In this document: in pieces, positions 1-7,455 of the stretch
Layout of the letters: each line of letters opens with the position of its first letter
Numbering within the stretch: the first letter of the stretch is position 1
Source of the DNA: Candidatus Parcubacteria bacterium
Lineage (GTDB): Bacteria; Patescibacteriota; Minisyncoccia; Phycocordibacterales; Phycocordibacteraceae
Assembly (NCBI GenBank): GCA_027310925.1
Contig: DAICZX010000029.1
Coordinates: 1-13,875 of the forward strand
Direction of reading: 5' to 3'
Length of the DNA stretch: 13,875 bases
Notes under the pieces: model-generated
Told to the model about the DNA's origin: nothing
The model's database searches: none
What the model saw: only the letters and a program-made list of their open reading frames with translations
Position numbers and translations under genes: made by a program

Positions 1-30
1 ATTCAGGTTCGACTCCTGGAGGGGGCACCA
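1..30 (+). tRNA. 3' end of a tRNA (partial, identity not assignable)
   Basis: The first 30 bases form a T-arm (stem TCAGG/CCTGG around the loop TTCGACT), then a 7-nt acceptor strand AGGGGGC, discriminator A and an encoded CCA. The 5' half and anticodon lie outside the window, so the amino acid cannot be given. The missing acceptor strand should read close to GCCCCCT. A tmRNA 3' end is a less likely alternative. Confidence 0.8.
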
Positions 31-35
31 GGGCA

Positions 36-64
36 TCGACTTTTTATTTAGTACATGGTACAAT
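36..64 (+). promoter_or_regulatory. Putative sigma70-type promoter of the secreted protein gene
   Basis: TCGACT (36-41) and TACAAT (59-64) are separated by 17 nt and match the -35 and -10 consensus at four and five of six positions. The predicted start near 71 would leave a leader of about 33 nt before the ATG at 104. The only Shine-Dalgarno-like element is a weak AGG at 88-90. Confidence 0.55.
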
Positions 65-103
65 ATATTCGTAATTAAATTAATATCAGGTAATCAAATC
101 GAT

Positions 104-757
104 ATGTCAATAAAAACCAGCATTTCTGTTATGGCATTCGCATCGTTACTTCTCCCTGCAATCACGAACGCGCAAAGCGCAGTGGTTCCTACACTTATTC
201 TTACTCTAGACAAGGCAAGCATTGCCGTTAACGCAACGCCATCCTATAACGACCTTCCGACCATCTCTTGGTCATCTACGAATGCCGTGGCATGTGATGC
301 TTTCGGATCAGGGTGGGGTGGCGCTGTCGCCTTTTCTGGTAATCAGAAAGTTAACCCATCGGTGACAACGACGTATTCGATGGTCTGTACCGGAATTGAA
401 GGTTCTGTAACTAAAAGTGTTACTCTCACCGTAACACCATCAAATTCGCAGACCGCAAGTGTGATCGGAGGTTTCGATCAGCTGGCAAACAATTCAACCG
501 TTCAGACTCAAAATCAATCAGGTTTTACGTATGTATGGAACCATAACTTGCAATTTGGCTCTTCGTATACTGCAGATGTTTCGGCATTACAAACAGCCCT
601 TACACATGCAGGCGTTTACTCAGGCGCAATTACCGGGGGCTTCTATAATCAGACGTTTGCCGCTGTTAAGCGATTTCAGGCGGGACACGGTATAGAATCA
701 ACTGGTTTCGTAGGCCCTATAACACGTGCAGAGCTTATCGCGCTGTACGGAAACTAA
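104..757 (+). CDS. Secreted protein with Ig-like and peptidoglycan-binding domains
   Basis: A 217-residue exported protein, probably attached non-covalently to the cell wall. Residues 1-23 are a signal peptide (positive N-terminus, hydrophobic core, likely cut after TNA). Residues about 30-110 resemble the Ig/PKD-like module common in Patescibacteria, with the motif ISWSSTNAVAC, a T/S-rich strand and a second cysteine (C64 and C95, possibly a disulfide). Residues about 157-215 match the peptidoglycan_binding_1 fold: a repeated leucine/alanine pattern, GVYSGAITGGFYNQTFAAVKR, then RFQ and a closing GPITRAEL. No catalytic domain is visible, so it is a binding or structural protein. It has its own promoter and no clear terminator. 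Family assignment is good; the exact role is unknown. Confidence 0.85.
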   Translation: MSIKTSISVMAFASLLLPAITNAQSAVVPTLILTLDKASIAVNATPSYNDLPTISWSSTNAVACDAFGSGWGGAVAFSGNQKVNPSVTTTYSMVCTGIEGSVTKSVTLTVTPSNSQTASVIGGFDQLANNSTVQTQNQSGFTYVWNHNLQFGSSYTADVSALQTALTHAGVYSGAITGGFYNQTFAAVKRFQAGHGIESTGFVGPITRAELIALYGN

Positions 758-882
758 ATACAATTGTGTTCGGTTAATAAACGAAAAATCGGTTTAATAG
801 ACAAATATAGTTGAGTGCCGAATTTCTTTGTCTTCCGCGAGCCGCACGAGGGGCATTTTCGTCCATTTTTTTTGATGCGCAT
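754..882 (-). pseudogene. Possible zinc-ribbon remnant (transposase-like N-terminus)
   Basis: A 42-codon minus-strand reading frame from ATG 882 to TAG 754 begins MRIKKNGRKCPSCGSRKTKK and then loses recognisable sequence. The CPxCG pair followed by basic residues and a KxG is how the zinc-ribbon N-termini of IS1- and IS1595-type transposases begin, but the second cysteine pair is missing. There is no Shine-Dalgarno site, and the frame overlaps the last bases of the secreted protein gene. I read it as a decayed fragment; a small functional single-knuckle protein is less likely. Confidence 0.3.
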
Positions 883-967
883 GAGTTTTTTAAAGGTTTT
901 TGCTTGTACGTACGCCGTACTATATCAAAAATAGCAACTAGATTTTTCCATTAACTCAGGAAAAGTA

Positions 968-997
968 AAAGCGGCCTATGTATATATAGGCCGCTTT
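968..997 (-). terminator. Rho-independent terminator of csrA
   Basis: A perfect 12-bp stem, AAAGCGGCCTAT (968-979) with ATAGGCCGCTTT (986-997), closes a 6-nt loop. It starts 3 nt past the csrA stop codon. On the minus strand it is followed by a T-rich run (TTTTACTTTTCC). A plus-strand terminator function is less supported because few T residues follow. Confidence 0.85.
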
Positions 998-999
998 GT

Positions 1000-1209
1000 C
1001 TACCGCTTATTGTTTCCGGGCACTGGGCGGGCAATGCCAGCTTCCCGTTCTTTTTTTATTCTATTATAAAGCTCTTCCCGAAACACAGGGATTCCTTCTG
1101 GAGCCTTAATTCCAATGCGCACTTGATTTCCCTTTATCCCAAAAATCGTAACTGTCACGTCATCTCCGATGGTAATGGTCTCTCCGGCACGTCTGTATAA
1201 TACGAGCAT
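1000..1209 (-). CDS. csrA: Carbon storage regulator CsrA (RsmA family)
   Basis: A 69-residue post-transcriptional regulator. CsrA homodimers bind GGA motifs in mRNA leaders and usually block translation. The sequence follows the family closely: MLVLYRRAGETITIGDDVTV, then GIKGNQVRIGIKAP and PVFREELYNRI. The RNA-contacting residues known from other CsrA proteins fall at R6 (with R7) and R44. The frame could extend upstream to 1272, but the added 21 residues are not part of the family. The ATG at 1209 follows a purine-rich GGGGG (1215-1219) at a suitable distance, so 1209 is chosen. It is monocistronic, with a terminator straight after the stop, and divergent from the gene at 1291. Its targets cannot be told from this window. 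Confidence 0.93.
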   Translation of the reverse strand: MLVLYRRAGETITIGDDVTVTIFGIKGNQVRIGIKAPEGIPVFREELYNRIKKEREAGIARPVPGNNKR

Positions 1210-1290
1210 AAGTACCCCCATTAGTGCTACCATAAACAATGACAACATATCTTCTCGCATACTGCAAGGCATTTTTCATGGGAAGCGCTG

Positions 1291-1587
1291 ATGGTAATAT
1301 GGTTACACATGGATCCTGAGTTGAAGCGGATACTCGATGAGACGCATGCGCTCGCGAAAGAAAATCACCGTATGCTACGCGCCATCCGACGAGATCAATG
1401 GTTGGGCCTCGTTGGGAGAATTATCATATGGATTATCATACTGGCTTTGCCACTATATCTTTACCAACAATATCTCCAACCTCTTGTTTCCAAATACGTG
1501 CCCGGTACAACCACGTCCGGCATCTTCGGTTTCCCGACTTCCGCTGAGTTGCAAAAGCTGATAAACTCGTACAAAGTGGGACAATAG
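1291..1587 (+). CDS. Small single-pass membrane protein, function unknown
   Basis: A 98-residue protein. A charged helical N-terminus (about residues 7-35, containing DPELKRILDETHALAKEN) could form a coiled coil. One strongly hydrophobic segment follows at about residues 39-60 (LVGRIIIWIIILALPLYLY), then a short tail rich in G, S and T. I cannot name a family with confidence; similar short proteins are common in Parcubacteria. The start is uncertain: 1291 has a weak GGAAG 5 nt upstream, while ATG 1309 would give the more natural beginning MDPELK. Its stop is 9 nt before tRNA-Phe, so it is probably co-transcribed with that tRNA and the DUF2914 gene. Confidence 0.75.
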   Translation: MVIWLHMDPELKRILDETHALAKENHRMLRAIRRDQWLGLVGRIIIWIIILALPLYLYQQYLQPLVSKYVPGTTTSGIFGFPTSAELQKLINSYKVGQ

Positions 1588-1596
1588 GATTCTAAC

Positions 1597-1672
1597 GCTT
1601 GGATAGCTCAGTTGGTAGAGCACTTCCCTGAAGAGGAAGGGGTCCCCGGTTCGAGCCCGGGTCCAAGCACCA
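1597..1672 (+). tRNA. tRNA-Phe (GAA), CCA encoded
   Basis: A complete 76-nt cloverleaf. The acceptor stem GCTTGGA/TCCAAGC is perfect, the D-arm is GCTC/GAGC, and the anticodon stem CTTCC/GGAAG surrounds the loop CTGAAGA, with anticodon GAA at 1630-1632. The T-arm is CCCGG-TTCGAGC-CCGGG, the discriminator is A, and CCA is encoded at 1670-1672. It lies 9 nt after the upstream small membrane protein gene and 2 nt before the DUF2914 gene. Confidence 0.97.
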
Positions 1673-1674
1673 GT

Positions 1675-2763
1675 ATGTTGCGGAAGATTCTTTCCTGGAT
1701 ACAGACCTATGAACGACATCTTTCCGCGGTTGCGATGGCCACAGGTTTCATCTTCGATAATCTCCTGTTTACTCGTATCGATCTCTGGCGAACACAGGTG
1801 CTTTTCGCTTTGTATACGCTTGCGTGTTTTATCGCGATCCCTCTTCTCCACTGGCTAGAGGTGCGAGCGGAGCGCGGAGAGAAACGTGCCCCGCGTTGGC
1901 GCTTCATCCTTCCTCTCGTAACGCAATTCGCACTCGGTGGATTCTGGAGCGGGTTTGTTATTTTCTACGGTCGTTCGGCGGTTTTCGGTGTCTCATGGCC
2001 ATTTTTGCTCTTCCTCTTTCTTGTGTTTCTTGGCAGCGAATATTTTCACCAGTATCATGAAAAGCTTGTCTTCACGAGTATACTTTTCTTTTTTGCGCTC
2101 TATTCATATGCAATTTTTGCTGTTCCAATGTACACCAAAACGATGGGAACAGAGACTTTTATTGAAAGTAGCCTTGTTGCAATTGGTATTTTTACACTAT
2201 TTACGATGTTTCTACGTTTTCTAGCACACGAACGTTTCCGTATCGATGTATGGCGTATTCGAGCGGGGGCACTTGTGGTGCTTATCCTCATGAACGTGTT
2301 TTACTTCACCAATATTCTCCCGCCACTGCCACTCTCGGCAGAGGCGGTAGGCATCTATCACTCTGTGTGGCGTGTGCCCGGCGCATACTTGGCAACGAAT
2401 GAGGCGGAGTCATGGCAAGTGCAATACCTCGGTTTTTCTCCAACGCTGCACGTTGTTCCTGGGGAATGGCTCTTCGCGTATAGTGCGGTCTTCGCACCAA
2501 CGGCACTTACGACGACCATCGTGCATCGTTGGCAGTGGTTCGATGAAGCGAAAAAACAGTGGATACTGAAAGCGACTATTACCTACCCAATTGTTGGCGG
2601 TAACGATGGTGGCTATCGCGGATATTCGACCGTGCCCATTAGTGAACCTGGGCAGTGGCGGGTGGACATCGAGACTTCGCATGGGCGGCTCATTGCACGC
2701 CTGCCTTTTACAGTAAAGGAGGTAACCGCTCCACCGCCAGAAACGACAATCACGTTGAAATGA
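1675..2763 (+). CDS. Multi-pass membrane protein with C-terminal DUF2914 domain
   Basis: A 362-residue inner-membrane protein. About six hydrophobic segments lie between residues 20 and 220 (near 41-60, 77-100, 106-120, 132-152, 165-183 and 198-218). A soluble C-terminal domain at about 265-347 carries the DUF2914 pattern: TTIVHRWQWFD, a polar stretch with GGNDGGYRGYS, and GQWRVDIETSHGRLIARLPF. The domain's function is unknown. An in-frame start at 1612 lies inside tRNA-Phe and is rejected. ATG 1675 opens MLRKILSWIQTYERHLS, which fits the family's usual beginning. That ATG is 2 nt after the tRNA CCA, leaving no room for a separate ribosome-binding site. The gene ends 7 bp from the convergent Hsp20 gene, with no clear terminator between them. 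Confidence 0.88.
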   Translation: MLRKILSWIQTYERHLSAVAMATGFIFDNLLFTRIDLWRTQVLFALYTLACFIAIPLLHWLEVRAERGEKRAPRWRFILPLVTQFALGGFWSGFVIFYGRSAVFGVSWPFLLFLFLVFLGSEYFHQYHEKLVFTSILFFFALYSYAIFAVPMYTKTMGTETFIESSLVAIGIFTLFTMFLRFLAHERFRIDVWRIRAGALVVLILMNVFYFTNILPPLPLSAEAVGIYHSVWRVPGAYLATNEAESWQVQYLGFSPTLHVVPGEWLFAYSAVFAPTALTTTIVHRWQWFDEAKKQWILKATITYPIVGGNDGGYRGYSTVPISEPGQWRVDIETSHGRLIARLPFTVKEVTAPPPETTITLK

Positions 2764-2770
2764 TGTTTGT

Positions 2771-3286
2771 TTAACCCGCCTTTACGCGCAGCTTCGTTTG
2801 CTTTGTTTTATCAAGACGAGGAAGGATGATGGTCAGAAGTCCGTCCTTCGCGCTCGCAGACGATGCGTCAACATCGATTTCCTGAGGAAGGAGGATCGTG
2901 CGCGAAAATGAACCCCAAAAGAGTTCGCGCGTGAAGTAGTCAGAGTCAGCAATTTGTTCTCGTTCCATGCGCGCCCCTTCGATTTCAACCATGTCGCGAT
3001 TTATAGATATGTTGAGTTCATCGGGACGTACACCCGCGACGAAGGTACGAATGACGATGTCGCTTTGGGTCTGATGCACATCAACAGGAAGCTGTCCCTC
3101 GTCTTTTGACGGGGTATTACTGAAGGGTTCTGGACGACTTCCCGTACTGTTAACGTGCATACGTGTATCCTTTTTATTGCGCGGTAACGTTGCTGTCTGG
3201 AGTGGTTCCTCATCGAAGGAATCGAATTCATCGCCGATTGATGGATTGCCAGAAAGACGTTCAAAGAACGAGCGTTTCATATTCAT
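2771..3286 (-). CDS. Hsp20/alpha-crystallin family small heat-shock protein
   Basis: A 171-residue ATP-independent holdase predicted to bind unfolding proteins in the cytoplasm. The first 65 residues are a long polar, low-complexity N-terminal arm. The alpha-crystallin domain runs from about 66 to 158, from LPVDVHQTQSDIVIRTFVAGVRPDEL to the diagnostic A-x-x-x-G-L stretch ASAKDGLLTIILPR (144-157). The tail TKLRV is only a weak version of the family's I-x-I motif. It is the last gene of the minus-strand array, starting 3 nt after the PrsW stop. No Shine-Dalgarno is seen, so translational coupling is likely. ATG 3280 (residue 3) is an equally possible start. Confidence 0.92.
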   Translation of the reverse strand: MNMKRSFFERLSGNPSIGDEFDSFDEEPLQTATLPRNKKDTRMHVNSTGSRPEPFSNTPSKDEGQLPVDVHQTQSDIVIRTFVAGVRPDELNISINRDMVEIEGARMEREQIADSDYFTRELFWGSFSRTILLPQEIDVDASSASAKDGLLTIILPRLDKTKQTKLRVKAG

Positions 3287-3289
3287 AGT

Positions 3290-4042
3290 TTAGCAGGTGT
3301 TATTAGGAAGATTATGGTACTGAAAGTATTTTAGCACCTCGAAAGCCGCGAAAAACACAATAGTAGCCGTCCAAATAAGGAAGAATGCGGCAAACGTGGT
3401 CGAAGTACCTGGATTGATAATAAGCGTGTTGAAGGCAGTGTGCAATGCGGTAGCGAGGATAAGTCCGATTGCTGCCGCCATCACGCGCCAAGGCGGTCTC
3501 TTTGCGGCTGAAAAAGCGAGCGCGAAACCGATGGACGCAGAAGCGACTACGTGGAGTAACGTGGATCCGAGGAAACGTATGTCGCCCGTAAAGAATCCGG
3601 CGGCCAGCTGTCCTCCTGAAATGGGAGTAACAAGGAAAAGCATATTTTCCGCTGCGGCGAAGCCGAGAGCCACGGTTATCATATAAACGACGTAATCGGG
3701 TGCCTCATCCACCGCACTGCGCCAAAGTATAAATGCGGCTGCCATCGCATACTTTAGGACCTCTTCAATGAGCGCCCAGCTTATGAGGGCATTGAGACCA
3801 AGTGTTTGCCAGGTCGGTTGCCCGAGTGTGCATGCAGCGAGTGGGTTAAGGGCGAGTTGTGCACAGGTCCATTTCTCAAGGGGGAGTGCGAGCGGCACCG
3901 CTACCATACCCGCGACGAAGGTGAGTGCGATGAGTCTGCGTGGTTCTGGGCATCGCGCATCTTCCTTCAAAAGGAAGTAAAGCCAAATGAAAGATGGCAG
4001 TAGTCCACCGAGAAACGCGTAGCCAAGTGTGGTGAGGGTCAC
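3290..4042 (-). CDS. PrsW-type (CPBP-like) intramembrane metalloprotease
   Basis: A 250-residue polytopic membrane protein with about eight hydrophobic segments. The conserved PrsW motifs appear in order inside them: EEVLK (93-97), GFAAAEN (127-133), RFLGSTLLH with H164, and HTAFN (H201, N205). The glutamates and histidines are the expected metal-binding and catalytic residues. The best-known member, Bacillus PrsW, cleaves an anti-sigma factor during envelope stress. No anti-sigma or sigma gene is visible here, so the substrate is unknown. The start is GTG at 4042, 4 nt after the valS stop, and the gene runs directly into Hsp20. Confidence 0.85.
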   Translation of the reverse strand: MTLTTLGYAFLGGLLPSFIWLYFLLKEDARCPEPRRLIALTFVAGMVAVPLALPLEKWTCAQLALNPLAACTLGQPTWQTLGLNALISWALIEEVLKYAMAAAFILWRSAVDEAPDYVVYMITVALGFAAAENMLFLVTPISGGQLAAGFFTGDIRFLGSTLLHVVASASIGFALAFSAAKRPPWRVMAAAIGLILATALHTAFNTLIINPGTSTTFAAFFLIWTATIVFFAAFEVLKYFQYHNLPNNTC

Positions 4043-4046
4043 GTGT

Positions 4047-6209
4047 TTATTCTAGCGCATCCAGAACCGGCCATTTTGCTACCATAAGAAATGGCGCGTC
4101 TTTGGTCGGCAGAGATTGATAGATCTCCTCGGTGAGAAATGGCATAAAGGGATGAAGTAGTCGTAGTACGCGGTCAAGAAGTGAAAGGAGAAGTGCTTGT
4201 CGTGACGCCTTCACCACCGCATCGTTCCCCGTAAGAATAGGTTTTGATTCCTCGAGAATCTTATCTGCGAGTTCGTGCCATGCGTAATGGTAAATCTTTT
4301 CGGCAGCAAGGTAGACGCGATATTTTTCGATATCAACCGTGACCTCTCGTGCGAGCGTTTCGAATGCTGAGAGAATCATGGTGTCGTTCGGTGTAAGCGA
4401 TGTAGTGGAAGTTGCACCAACGGTATTTTCCAATATGAAGCGCGCAATGTTCCAAAGTTTATTTGCAAAATGCTTGTAGCCCTTTACTTTCTCTTCACTA
4501 ATGCGCATGTCGGTGCCTGGTGTATTGCCTGTGACGAGCGCCATTCGCGTTGCATCGGCACCAAATTTCGTCGCGACATCGAGTGGGTCGAGGTTATTAC
4601 CGAGCGATTTCGACATTTTACGTCCCTGGGCATCACGGACGAGACCATGCAGGTATACGGTTTTGAATGGGATAGTATCGAGCGTGAATTCTGTCATAAG
4701 TATCATTCGCGCAATCCAGAAAAAGAGGATGTCGTATCCGGTTTCGATGAGATCGGTAGGGTGATACGTCTCAAAGTCCTTGGTACGATCAGGCCAGCCT
4801 AGTGTGGAAAAAGTCCATAGACTCGATGAAAACCAGGTATCGAGTGAGTCCTCGTCTTGTACCCATCCCGCGTCCTTCGGGGTTTCGCCAACTATAATTT
4901 CTTCACCGCGATACCAAACGGGGATACGGTGCCCGTACCAGATTTGTCGACTGATACACCAGTCACGCAAATTCTCTACCCAATGGAAATATGTCTTTTC
5001 GAAATGCTCCGGGATTAGTTTGATGACTCCAGAACGGACAGGTTTGAGCATAAGTTCTTTGAGTGTTTCCTCGCGTCCAGGAGCCTTCTTATTCACTTCG
5101 ACAAACCATTGTAGTTTCGGCATGGGTTCCACAATGCCACCCGTACGTTCGGCGGTCGCAATATTTTGTCTAATATCCTCTGTTTTCTCGAGCAAATCTT
5201 CACTCGTGAGCCATTCGACAACAAGATCGCGTGCCTCTGAGGTTTTCTTACCTGCGAGACGTCCGTTGACCGACATTTTCGCATACTCATTTATGACGAT
5301 GACCTCGTGCGGGAGTTCATGTCGATCCGCGATTTCCCAATCGATCTTGCTGTGTGCCGGGGTGAGACCGACCGCACCCGTGCCAAAGGAAGGATCGACT
5401 TCTTTGTCAGCAACGACTTTTATATGAATAGGCACATCGCAGAAAACCGTGTCGTATTCCTTGCCAATAAATGCGTGGTAACGCGCATCATCTGGATGTA
5501 CCGCAATTGCGACATCGCCTACCTTCGTCTCAGGGCGTGTGGTTGCTATAGGAATGGGAATATCTTTCGCATAGCGGAATGTGTAGAGCTTAGCAGCGCG
5601 TTCCTCATAGACGATTTCGTCATCGGAAATGGTGGTCTGACCTTTCGGATCCCAATTGACGATGCGCAAGCCGCGATAGATGAGACCGGCGTCGTACATC
5701 TGTTTAAAAGCAGTACGAACCGCACGACTGCGTGGTTCGTCGAGTGTGAACGCCTCACGTGACCAGTCAAGCGAGGCGCCCATAATCTTCATCTGATTCA
5801 CGATGGTGTCGTGGCTTTCCATGGCGAAGGTCTCAATGCGTTTCAGCAATTCTTCACGTCCGAGATCGTGGCGGCTTATCCCCTCGTCTTTTTTTATCTG
5901 TTTCTCGACGACCGACTGCGTCGCGATAGCGGCATGGTCGGTACCGGGCACCCAGAGCGTGCGAAAGCCGCACATACGCTTATACCGAATGAATATGTCC
6001 TCAACGGCAAGCATGAGCGCATGGCCCATGTGGAGTCGACCGGTTACATTTGGCGGAGGGAGCACAATAGAATACGCGGGTGCGTCTACACTCGTGACTC
6101 CTAATTTTATGCACGCATCAGGATTAAAGAGTCCACTTTCTTCCCACGCGTGATATACTCGTGATTCGGTTATAGCAGCGTCATAGGGTCTTAGAAATTT
6201 ATCCAACAT
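4047..6209 (-). CDS. valS: Valyl-tRNA synthetase
   Basis: A 720-residue class I synthetase that charges tRNA-Val with valine. The Rossmann core begins with PPPNVTGRLHMGHAL, whose HMGH (60-63) is the HIGH signature. The CP1 editing domain covers roughly 205-360 (IATTRPET at 221-228; GTGAVGLTPAHSKIDWE at 277-292). LRDWCISRQIWYGHRIPVWY follows at 414-433, DTWFSSSLWTFSTLGWP at 457-473, and KMSKS at 531-535. The anticodon-binding helical domain ends near 720. Bacterial ValRS is usually about 870-950 residues, so the C-terminal coiled coil is absent. The cysteine knuckle often found after VWY is also missing. No Shine-Dalgarno precedes the ATG, which lies 29 nt after tsaD. It sits in the same array as tRNA-Val(GAC). 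Confidence 0.97.
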   Translation of the reverse strand: MLDKFLRPYDAAITESRVYHAWEESGLFNPDACIKLGVTSVDAPAYSIVLPPPNVTGRLHMGHALMLAVEDIFIRYKRMCGFRTLWVPGTDHAAIATQSVVEKQIKKDEGISRHDLGREELLKRIETFAMESHDTIVNQMKIMGASLDWSREAFTLDEPRSRAVRTAFKQMYDAGLIYRGLRIVNWDPKGQTTISDDEIVYEERAAKLYTFRYAKDIPIPIATTRPETKVGDVAIAVHPDDARYHAFIGKEYDTVFCDVPIHIKVVADKEVDPSFGTGAVGLTPAHSKIDWEIADRHELPHEVIVINEYAKMSVNGRLAGKKTSEARDLVVEWLTSEDLLEKTEDIRQNIATAERTGGIVEPMPKLQWFVEVNKKAPGREETLKELMLKPVRSGVIKLIPEHFEKTYFHWVENLRDWCISRQIWYGHRIPVWYRGEEIIVGETPKDAGWVQDEDSLDTWFSSSLWTFSTLGWPDRTKDFETYHPTDLIETGYDILFFWIARMILMTEFTLDTIPFKTVYLHGLVRDAQGRKMSKSLGNNLDPLDVATKFGADATRMALVTGNTPGTDMRISEEKVKGYKHFANKLWNIARFILENTVGATSTTSLTPNDTMILSAFETLAREVTVDIEKYRVYLAAEKIYHYAWHELADKILEESKPILTGNDAVVKASRQALLLSLLDRVLRLLHPFMPFLTEEIYQSLPTKDAPFLMVAKWPVLDALE

Positions 6210-6238
6210 CGCTTATAGAATATAGCAAATACGCGTGA

Positions 6239-7435
6239 TTACGCGAGCGATCGGTTGCCATTCACCGTGATAGAATCCGGTGTTGAGAAATCGTCACGGA
6301 GGGCGCGGTAGAAACCGGCAAGCGCAATCATAATTGCGTTGTCGGTAGCGAGAGGGCCGATTGAGATGCACAGGGTGACGTATGGATATTCATTTTCAAT
6401 TTTTTTTGTAAAAACGCGACGGATGTGAGTGTTTGCTGAAACGCCTCCACCGATAACAAGTGTCTGTGCGCCGGTCATATCGAGTGCGCGCGTAGTCTTT
6501 CCCAAAAGCACGTCGGCGACGGCATCTTCAAACTCTCTCGCGATGTGTTTTTTGTCCCCTTCGCGTATACTCGGATTATCCCGCAGAAGATACAGCACTG
6601 ACGTTTTTAAACCTGCAAAAGAAAAATCACATGTTGCATCATGCAACATCGGTCGAGGAAGCGTATAGGGACTCTTTTCCTGCGTTTCCCGGGCCTCTTC
6701 GGAGAGGCGCGATATTTCCGGTCCGCCGGGATAAGGGAGCTCAAGCATGCGTGCGACTTTATCGAACGCTTCACCTGCTGCATCATCGCGCGTTTGTCCA
6801 ATAAGTTCATATGTAAGCCATTCGCGCATACACACAAGTTCGGTATGTCCGCCAGAAATGAGGAGCGCGAGCACGGGCATCTTCACGCCAGAAATTTCAA
6901 ACACGGATCTATCCGTTTGAGGCGGCATATGCTTACGGCCTGCTAAGGCTGCGATGAGATGTCCTTCCATATGGTTTACAGAAATAAGTGGTTTCCCCCA
7001 GAGTATCGCAAGCGCTTTCGCAAAGTTGAGGCCAACCCAAAGCGCCGGTTCTAGACCCGGACCTGCCGTGACAGCGATTGCGTCTATCAAGGGAGGCTCG
7101 CATTCGCCTGTAAAATCGAAAAATGCCTCGGTAAGATCTGGTTCACGCGATAATATCGTCGCAATCCTATCATGCTTTTCCTCAGGGATCGCTTGCGTAT
7201 CTTCATGTAGGAGCTCGGCCTCCTCGAGAGCTGCTTCAAGAATCGGCACAAGATTTTTTGCGTGTTCCCGCTTTGCGAGGGCGGGGAAGACGCCGCCATA
7301 CTCTTTATGTATTTCAATTTGCGAAAAGAGCGCGTTCCCCAGGACAGTAAATCTCGCGCTCTTTTCATCACCTTCACATTCAAGTATCGCGATCGCTGTT
7401 TCATCGCAGCTAGTTTCAATCGCAAGAATTTTCAT
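6239..7435 (-). CDS. tsaD: tRNA threonylcarbamoyladenosine transferase subunit TsaD
   Basis: A 398-residue ASKHA-fold enzyme (Kae1/YgjD/Qri7 family) that transfers the threonylcarbamoyl group to A37 of ANN-decoding tRNAs, working with TsaB, TsaE and TsaC-made TC-AMP. It begins MKILAIETSCDETAIAI, has the metal-binding HMEGH (155-159), LISGGHTELV (192-201), GQTRDDAAGEAFDKVARML, GGGVSAN (329-335) and DNAIMIALAG near the end. The usual bacterial length is about 330-350; an extra charged segment at about 75-115 accounts for much of the difference. No tsaB, tsaC or tsaE is visible in the window. It starts 20 nt after the DHH gene stop, without a clear Shine-Dalgarno, and valS follows 29 nt later. 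Confidence 0.97.
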   Translation of the reverse strand: MKILAIETSCDETAIAILECEGDEKSARFTVLGNALFSQIEIHKEYGGVFPALAKREHAKNLVPILEAALEEAELLHEDTQAIPEEKHDRIATILSREPDLTEAFFDFTGECEPPLIDAIAVTAGPGLEPALWVGLNFAKALAILWGKPLISVNHMEGHLIAALAGRKHMPPQTDRSVFEISGVKMPVLALLISGGHTELVCMREWLTYELIGQTRDDAAGEAFDKVARMLELPYPGGPEISRLSEEARETQEKSPYTLPRPMLHDATCDFSFAGLKTSVLYLLRDNPSIREGDKKHIAREFEDAVADVLLGKTTRALDMTGAQTLVIGGGVSANTHIRRVFTKKIENEYPYVTLCISIGPLATDNAIMIALAGFYRALRDDFSTPDSITVNGNRSLA

Positions 7436-7455
7436 GGGTTATATCATCCACTTAA

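Noticed and set aside
1210..1272. Hydrophobic N-terminal extension of CsrA
   Set aside because: CsrA proteins begin at MLxLxRRxGE; the extension is not conserved, and the internal ATG 1209 has its own purine-rich site.
1612..1674. Upstream in-frame extension of the DUF2914 protein
   Set aside because: These codons lie inside tRNA-Phe, and the translation (VEHFPEEEGVPGSSPGPS) is the familiar artefact of reading a tRNA as protein.
4470..6153. Several long plus-strand frames opposite valS
   Set aside because: Shadow frames without family motifs, overlapping a fully conserved synthetase.
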